DNA from: Isoperla grammatica
Lineage: Eukaryota; Arthropoda; Insecta; Plecoptera; Perlodidae
Direction: 5' to 3'
Assembly (NCBI GenBank): GCA_945910005.1
Contig: OX246747.1
Span: forward strand, 34,480,742-34,544,741
DNA: 64,000 nucleotides
Of the stretch, positions 58,601 through 64,000 are shown piece by piece. Numbering within the stretch: position 1 is the stretch's first letter; each line of letters starts with the position of its first letter. Made by a program: the position numbers and the translations under genes. The notes under the pieces are model-generated. The model was not told the DNA's origin. It did no database searches and worked only from the letters and a program-made list of their open reading frames with translations.

Positions 58601-61600
58601 GCGCTCGGAGAGGGGCTGGCTCGGCTCTACACCTTCATGTACAACACAGGCGTGGTGAGTAGACAAGCTCGGGACGGTCGGTCTGCTGCTCGGCGCCAAG
58701 ACGTGGCTGGCGCTCGGGGAGGGGTTGGCTCGGCTCTACACGTTCATGTACAACACAGGCGTGGTGAGTAGACAAGCTCGGGACAGTCGGTCTGCTGCGT
58801 CCGCTCGGCACCAAGACGTGGCTGGCGCTCGGAGAGGGGCTGGCTCGGCTCTATACCTTCATGTACAACACAGGCGTGGTGAGTAGACAAGCTCGGGACG
58901 GTCGGTCTGCTGCTCGGCGCCAAGACGTGGCTGGCGCTCGGGGAGGGGTTTGCTCGGCTCTACACGTTCATGTACAACACGGGCGTGGTGGGTAGACAGA
59001 CAAACCTTTGGACGTCTCGAATATATTCATATTCATTTATTTAGTTTCCATTACAAATTGTGTAGAACACGTCAAATTATTATTATATTTACAAAAGTGC
59101 ATGTACACTTTACAATAAGTACACGTTCGTTCATACATCACTACACTTTGTCAATTTAGCTATACTTTATACCAGGAAATGTCACCATAGAAATCGGTTC
59201 GTAGGGGACGTATTGTCCACCCCTTGAGTAGCGCTGTCAACGTTGGGGCGAGATGTTGATGTGATAAGAAGGGTCTTATTCGTGGAAAAAGATAATTGAC
59301 CTTGTTGTTGAAGGTTCAAGAGTCCAGGCGATGAGAGCTATTAGCGTTCCATTAGGGGACGGTAAAGTAAAACGCCACATCTCGCGGTGACATGCCGGCC
59401 TGGTATGGAGTATACCTTCTGAACTCTTATAAAATATGAATTATAAGGAGACTGTCTGCATTCTGGTGGCAACAAAATGAACTAATCCACACCGGTGATA
59501 CTGTGCAGATAATAGTACAGCTTAGCGGTGTTATTTTGTGACAGGCTTTGAACGCCTCCATGGATCCTGGGTATCCTCGGAAAGTGTTAAGGTGTTTAGG
59601 GCAGGTCTTACAATCGCCTAATAGGAAAGTTATTTTATAGCAATTAAGCTATTTGGAGGATTTCGAGAGTTTTGATTGGTCGTTGCCATGGATACAACAA
59701 CAAGCTATATATAGCTATATATACTAGTCTTTCCTCCACCTTCGTCAGGTGATCAAGGCCACGTCAGGCCGAAACCGTCTCGACGTTTTGTATATATCTT
59801 TTTGTGTTTCTATCTACTCCGAAGGCCGCAACTACTACCAGGTAAGCTGTTGGTTCCTTCCTATCCTTCCCCCCAAGCTCAAACCAGCCGTTAGGTAAAC
59901 TTACACAAATTCACATATTCGAGGAATAAGTAGTTATTGGGACATTGTAAGACTGGACCTTAGTAAATTAAACAGAATTTAACTGGCCTACTATTACTCC
60001 CGATTAGAGCTGTACCGATTCTGGTACCGAGTCCCGAGACTTGAAGAGACTGCACAGAACCATACAAACGGTTCAATTGCCGATTCTGTGTCTCGCATCA
60101 AATTTCTGCGTGTCGACTCTTTTAAAATTGCAGCTTCTAGGTGTGTGTGGCGCCGTGACGCTCTGACAGTCTATATTGTAAATCAAAACTTGACAGATGC
60201 ATCAGCAAGACAATGCAATGAAACGAATGAATATACTCGATGGACAAGCCACAGGTCATCGACAAAGTAACGTTGCTCCTATACGAGAGAAATAATTGTA
60301 AGCATGGCGGGAGGCTTCCACCAATTCAATGTGTTTTCAGTGCGTTTTCGCCCGTTGAAGAGCTCTGATCAGGGTTCGAAATATTTCCGTTTCAATTGTT
60401 TTTATCTTGACAAGGAACCGTGTACAGTCCAATTACTAGGTCTTATATAACCAACCGCTTACCTTGTAGAGTTGCGGCCTTCGGAGTCGATAGAAACACA
60501 AAAAAAGATATAAACAAAACGTCGAGACAGTTTCGGCCTGACGTGGCCTTGATCACCCGACGAAGGTGGAGGAAAGAGTTCTATCGACTCCGAAGGCCGC
60601 AACTTTACAAGGTAAGCTGTTGGTTTCTTCCTATCCTCCCCCCAAGCTCAAACCTAGCCGTTAGGTAAACTTACACATTCACATTAGATCTTATAACGTT
60701 TTACCTGTTCTACTATGTCTCCGTTTAAATTACCAATTCAATGTTTTTGACCTATTATTAATACATCTGCCGTCCGCAGAGTCTGGCGTCGCCGATCGAC
60801 CTCAACCTGGTACAGTCTGTGACGGAATGCGACGCCAAGTCTGTCGCTGTCGTCGCCGATGATGAGAAGATGGACGTGGACAAACCCGCCGACGGAGAGG
60901 ACAAGGAGAAGAAGGCGGTGTTGACCGAGGAGACTGACGAAGCCGTCGAACCGACCAAGGAGGTCCCCGCGAACAGTCAGCCGGACGACGAAGGTAGGAC
61001 TTAACACCTAACAGGTTGTGTGTAAGGTGTTGTGGGTAACTGCAGCTGTACCAAAACTTGCTTATTGCACAATGACGTTAAGGACGTGTGGTTATAATGA
61101 TGGTTAATCATCATCATCATCTGTTGCCACGTCTAACTCTGCGCTGGGTCGGCATTGAAGATAAGCCTCTCCATCGTCTTCTATCCTGCCACCACTCTTC
61201 CCCCTCAACCACATTCCAGTCCCCTCCTGCATTTCCACATCCTTCCTCACTTTGGCGTGTGGTTATAATGATGGTTAATAATGGTTAATAATGAAACAAT
61301 CATAAAATACATAGAACAAAAGAACTACTAGAAAAGATTGAAAGAAAACAAGAACAATAAAAATCTTCTTTTCTTATACCCACAATTGACATCATCTCAT
61401 GTCATCATGTATTTTCTGGTCAGCCAGTAGAGATAGGACTCCTGTTCCCTCTGATCCATGCCATCCGGCATTTTGTCCCTTTCGTCCTTTAGATATGTTG
61501 TGGGGGGTGGCCTCTGAGCGCGTCCGTAAGATTTCTTACATGTGCCCCTTGGTGTAGACTGAAAGTTCGGACTTGAAGATGCCCAAGAAAGTGAGCATAA

Positions 61601-62405
61601 GAGACAATAAAAATAAATTTAAAAGAAACTTGATTGGTTTTTACAGTTTTATTTCTTTAATTTCTTTAATTATCTTTGGGAATCTCTTTGGTTGTCTTCT
61701 CCTTCTTTTCCTATGCCTGCATTTTTGGCTTACTGGGCCATCATGCATTTTCTGGTTTTCCAGTAGAGACAGGCTTCCTTTTCCTCATAGCTCATGCCAG
61801 GTGGAAGGGCATCTACTTCGTCTTTAAGACTTGGACATCTCATCAGATGCTCTCTGTTATCTTCTGTTCTGTTATAATGATGGTTAATAATAGTTACATT
61901 CGTTGGACCTACTCTAACTTACTCCCTGCTCTACTTCGATCAAACCCACCAATCACGTGTAGGCTAACTTACTGAGATTTCGTAAGCCTACTCGTGATTC
62001 GTGGGTCTTATCGAAGTAGAGCAGGGAGTAAGTTAGAGTAGGTCCAACAAACAGACCTATAGAAACAATCATGAAATAGAATAAATGAACTACTAGAAAA
62101 GATTGAAAGAAAACAAGAACAATACAAGTATATTGAAACTAAGCTTGATTGGTATTTACAGTTGAATTTAATTATCTTTGGGCATCTGTTTTGTTGTCGC
62201 CACCTGCTATGACGTGCGCTCTTCAAGTCTGTTGTTGTGCAGGCGACGCGGACGACCCCAAGAAGCCTAAAAGGCGGACCTCGTTCCTGGAGCAGTGGAT
62301 GTGGGGTGGCAAGCGCAGGTCTGCCCGCGTCAGATCCACGGCCAGGAGGGACGCTGAGGACAATCTAGGCCAGGTGCTGAGGCAGCTGGTACCGCAGGCC
62401 CTGCT
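55595..62405 (+). CDS. CABIN1: calcineurin-binding protein cabin-1, 5' portion (7 exons)
   Basis: Exons 55595-55681, 56142-56393, 56655-56756, 57465-57673, 58432-58654, 60780-60993 and 62243-62405 join in frame into the first 416 aa. The start MMRIRALNAESSEE matches the family N-terminus. Residues about 30-180 are TPR-like helices (EALNLLRENKIEEAS, LKYSCLKNVGNILVKKGDL, DVTLWYQIGLAAVK, HWPCLDNVITMLY), then EEQPCL-like AEQPCL, then EALEMKAKQRE, a diverged acidic linker in exon 6, and the basic KRRSARVR (386-393) in exon 7. Cabin-1 is a nuclear scaffold that inhibits calcineurin and MEF2 and belongs to the HIRA histone H3.3 chaperone group. The gene continues past the window; donor GTGAGT at 62406 is intact. 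Confidence 0.95.
56142..56393 (+). CDS. CABIN1: CABIN1 coding exon 2 (TPR helices)
   Basis: Acceptor CAACAG, donor GTGAGA, phase 0. Encodes residues 30-113, two helical repeats typical of the cabin-1 N-terminus. Confidence 0.95.
56655..56756 (+). CDS. CABIN1: CABIN1 coding exon 3 (TPR helix pair)
   Basis: Acceptor TTACAG, donor GTATGT. Encodes LDGTDVTLWYQIGLAAVK and following helix, residues 114-147. Confidence 0.95.
56865..57014. mobile_element. 150-bp inverted-repeat element in CABIN1 intron 3
   Basis: CAAGTAGAGGGTAAGAATAT and GGTTGGTGACT pair with their complements near 57014. The 15-mer CACTTGTTGGATTTA flanks it on both sides. Confidence 0.75.
57116..57443. mobile_element. MITE family D, ending 21 bp before CABIN1 exon 4
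   Basis: Ends ATTCATAG...CTATGAAT. Inside, TTGACGTTGCCATGGAGAAA and GCAATCATGGCCGCTGTGAC match 28311-28628 in reverse. The element supplies almost everything upstream of the exon 4 acceptor. Confidence 0.85.
57465..57673 (+). CDS. CABIN1: CABIN1 coding exon 4 (HWPCLDNVIT motif)
   Basis: Acceptor CCCCAG, donor GTGAGT, leaves in phase 2. Encodes PRHWPCLDNVITMLY and GLAFRDKILAEQPCL. A MITE ends only 21 bp before this exon. Confidence 0.95.
58432..58654 (+). CDS. CABIN1: CABIN1 coding exon 5 (end region tandemly repeated)
   Basis: Acceptor TGTTTCAG; the split codon GC|C opens it. Encodes EALEMKAKQRE and KTWLALGEGLARLYTFMY. The first donor GTGAGT is at 58655. The last 108 bp and the donor are repeated three more times downstream, so the true donor cannot be fixed by eye; the first one gives the correct phase for exon 6. 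Confidence 0.85.
58547..58994 (+). repeat. four tandem copies of the CABIN1 exon 5 end plus splice donor
   Basis: Units start at 58547, 58662, 58771 and 58886, spaced 115, 109 and 115 bp. Units 1 and 3 are nearly identical, as are 2 and 4; type 2/4 lacks 6 bp (two codons), so the array is a dimer of a dimer of period 224. Units 1-3 end with the donor GTGAGT and unit 4 with GTGGGT. No acceptor with a pyrimidine tract precedes units 2-4, and the frame shifts after the first donor, so these look like non-coding duplicates. Confidence 0.9.
59590..59965. mobile_element. inverted-end element with nested insertion
   Basis: Same ends (GGGCAGGTCTTACAATC...GACATTGTAAGACTGGACC). It is split at about 59712-59925 by an element carrying GCCGAAAC and a TCCGAAGGCCGCAAC arm. 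It is in CABIN1 intron 5. Confidence 0.75.
60451..60623. mobile_element. 173-bp hairpin element
   Basis: CCAACCGCTTACCTTGTAGA pairs with the complement at the right end, and CGGCCTTCGGAGTCGATAGA pairs inside. It is related to the element nested at 59712-59925. Confidence 0.75.
60780..60993 (+). CDS. CABIN1: CABIN1 coding exon 6 (acidic linker)
   Basis: Acceptor CCGCAG, donor GTAGGA, phase 0 in and phase 1 out. Encodes SLASPIDLNLVQ, then a Lys/Glu/Asp-rich linker. Sequence conservation is weak but the frame fits both neighbours. Confidence 0.85.
61395..61860 (-). mobile_element. two fragments of the same retrotransposon as 47790-48145
   Basis: Shared phrases such as CATCCGGCATTTTGTCCCTTTC (or near variants) and TATTTTCTGGT...CAGTAGAGA show common origin. 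It is in CABIN1 intron 6. Confidence 0.5.
61901..62049. mobile_element. 149-bp hairpin element in CABIN1 intron 6
   Basis: TGGACCTACTCTAACTTACT pairs with AGTAAGTTAGAGTAGGTCCA, arms of about 65 bp. Confidence 0.8.
62243..62405 (+). CDS. CABIN1: CABIN1 coding exon 7 (KRRSARVR)
   Basis: Acceptor TGTGCAG, donor GTGAGT. Encodes KKPKRRTS and KRRSARVRSTARR followed by VLRQLVPQALL, the counterpart of the family's basic segment and following helix. Confidence 0.93.
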
Positions 62406-63904
62406 GTGAGTAGTAGTGACCCCCTGGGGCCTCATTCCTATTGATTTATTTAACGCTCGCTAACCCCATGTTAAAATGACCCCGAAGCTAACTCCTACCC
62501 AGGCTTTTCTGCATAATTCGGAGGCAAATATGACCCTGTCTGAAAGTAGGGTTAAGAAGAGTTATCTCAACAATACTTTGAAATGCCGCCATTTTGTCAA
62601 TGCCCGTGTACACGTATAGTTTCACAAATGTCACATTTCATTTCTTTATTGAGAATATCCTATTTCTTGGGTTACGTTACTATATGTGTTTATTGAAGTT
62701 TATAAACAATTGTGTGTATTAACAGCACATTAAATAGGTCCTACATATCTAAATATGTAGTTTTATTGAGTATTTTGTGGACGTTTTGAGGTTATTGGAC
62801 TGTTTTTGTTTGTTGTTGTTTTTATTTTGTATCGTTTTTTCAACAATGTCTTCCTTCGGTCAGCGTCTCAATTGCTGACTCCTGATTGGCTATTGCCTAA
62901 CACCGGGGTTAAGTTTGCAAAGGTACTGGAATGAGGCCCTTGCCGGGTTCTAACTCTCTCCGACACACGGGTTTGAAATATTATATAACACAGCTGTGGT
63001 CGCAGACAACGTTGCAGCTCTTAGGAGGCTACGTTTTCTACGGACTTGTTTATTTCTTTTTATTTCTATTTCTATTTCAATAAGCCTTCTACATTTCCAC
63101 TCGTATACACATCTCAAGGATGTGTGAGTATTTGAAGTTGTCATGTTTATTACATACATATATTACGTACATATATTACATCATATTATAAAACATACGT
63201 AATCATGTTATGTATAAAACATATTTAAAAAAAACAAACCAACATATGTAATATTAGAAATTATTAAAACTATTTTAATTGTGTATTTTACATTTGTCAT
63301 TCAAAAATAAGGAGTAGGATTTCCTATTTTATTATAGGGAATTTATAAAGTTACATAGGCCTTCACCTAAACGTCACCAGTAATGGTATACAGTATAGTA
63401 AACAGTAATGGTATAATAATATAAGTTATCCACCAAACCAACTTAAAACATTGGACATACTAAAGGGCACCTGCCATCTTATGGATCACATGAATAAAAA
63501 TAGGTTAATGTTTATAATAATGTTAAGAACAACAAGTGTATACCTATCGTTAACATTTGTTTAAAGAACATAAATACATCATTCAGTTGATTGCATAAAC
63601 GTGTGAAGTTCTGTGCTTTAAAAAAAAAGCTGTCATTATTTTGGAAGGTTTGTTAAGATTTTCGAATGCTTGTGATTGTGAATAAAAAAGTGGCCGTCTT
63701 AAGATATGTATGATAAAAATTAACTAAAATCTCGTTTTTACCATTTAGTTTCTCAAATGAAACTCAAATTAAATTAATAAATCAAATATCAGGGATATTT
63801 CAATAAACTTGTTGATTTTACGTTCTCAATAAAATTTCTCCGAGACAGCACATTAATGAGGAGGGGGATAATGGTTGTGTCAAAGGATCTTTGTAGCCTA
63901 CTAT
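62406..63904. other. CABIN1 intron 7, beginning
   Basis: Follows an intact donor GTGAGT. AT-rich, without a further exon that I can recognise. Confidence 0.6.
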
Positions 63905-64000
63905 CCGTTAAAACGTGGTTAGGTTATCGCTCACTCATCGATGATGTTCGGAGCCTACAGGGTTGGTTTCGACTCTTTAATTTAAGTCCCCCACTGAAAA
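63905..64000. repeat. dispersed repeat family G copy, cut by window end
   Basis: Reverse-oriented: TATCGCTCACTCATCGATG and TTTAAGTCCCCCACTGAAAA. Confidence 0.65.

Overview
This is a stretch of animal nuclear genome. It has spliced genes with GT/AG introns, GC-rich exons in AT-rich introns, tRNA-derived SINEs, non-LTR retrotransposon tails and many inverted-repeat DNA transposons. A protostome, probably an arthropod, is the best guess. The yorkie-partner gene combines Tondu motifs with a PPxY motif, as in insect Tgi. There is also a short run of TTAGG, the arthropod-type telomere unit, and the retrotransposon tails resemble those common in insects. The species cannot be named from the sequence.

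Three protein-coding genes can be reconstructed, all on the + strand. (1) A VGLL4/Tgi-type transcriptional co-regulator has coding exons at 8239-8317, 13519-13687, 15369-15592 and 17491-17711 (230 aa, complete). (2) A Ran-binding protein 3 (RANBP3) gene has nine coding exons from 44091 to 49123 (477 aa, complete), plus a 3'-UTR intron at 49132-52263. (3) The 5' part of a calcineurin-binding protein cabin-1 (CABIN1) gene has seven exons from 55595 to 62405 and continues beyond the window. In all three the reading frame is continuous across every proposed junction and the proteins match the families along their length. VGLL4/Tgi acts on TEAD/Yorkie transcription, RANBP3 on Ran/CRM1 nuclear export, and CABIN1 on calcineurin/MEF2 and histone H3.3 chaperone complexes. 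Nothing in the sequence links them functionally beyond lying next to each other.

Layout: 1-8238 is repeat-rich upstream sequence. 8239-18106 is the VGLL4/Tgi gene; intron 1 holds a hAT element with a perfect 8-bp target duplication and a 41-bp minisatellite, and intron 2 holds a hairpin tandem array and a SINE with a nested insertion. 18107-44090 is about 26 kb without a recognisable gene, full of MITE-like elements (two near-identical 650-bp copies in opposite orientation, nested insertions, SINEs, tandem repeats). 44091-52992 is RANBP3; its 3'-UTR intron carries a 2.6-kb DNA transposon with arms of about 0.95 kb, inserted into a retrotransposon tail. 55595-64000 is CABIN1, with a tandem duplication of the end of exon 5 and a MITE ending 21 bp before exon 4.

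The points most worth following up are the PPxY-bearing VGLL4/Tgi form, the long-armed transposon with a broken DDE-like transposase, the intronic hairpin array, the four-fold repeat of a CABIN1 exon end with its splice donor, and a hammerhead-like layout recurring in unrelated repeats. All calls rest on reading the sequence by eye; no alignment or structure prediction was run.
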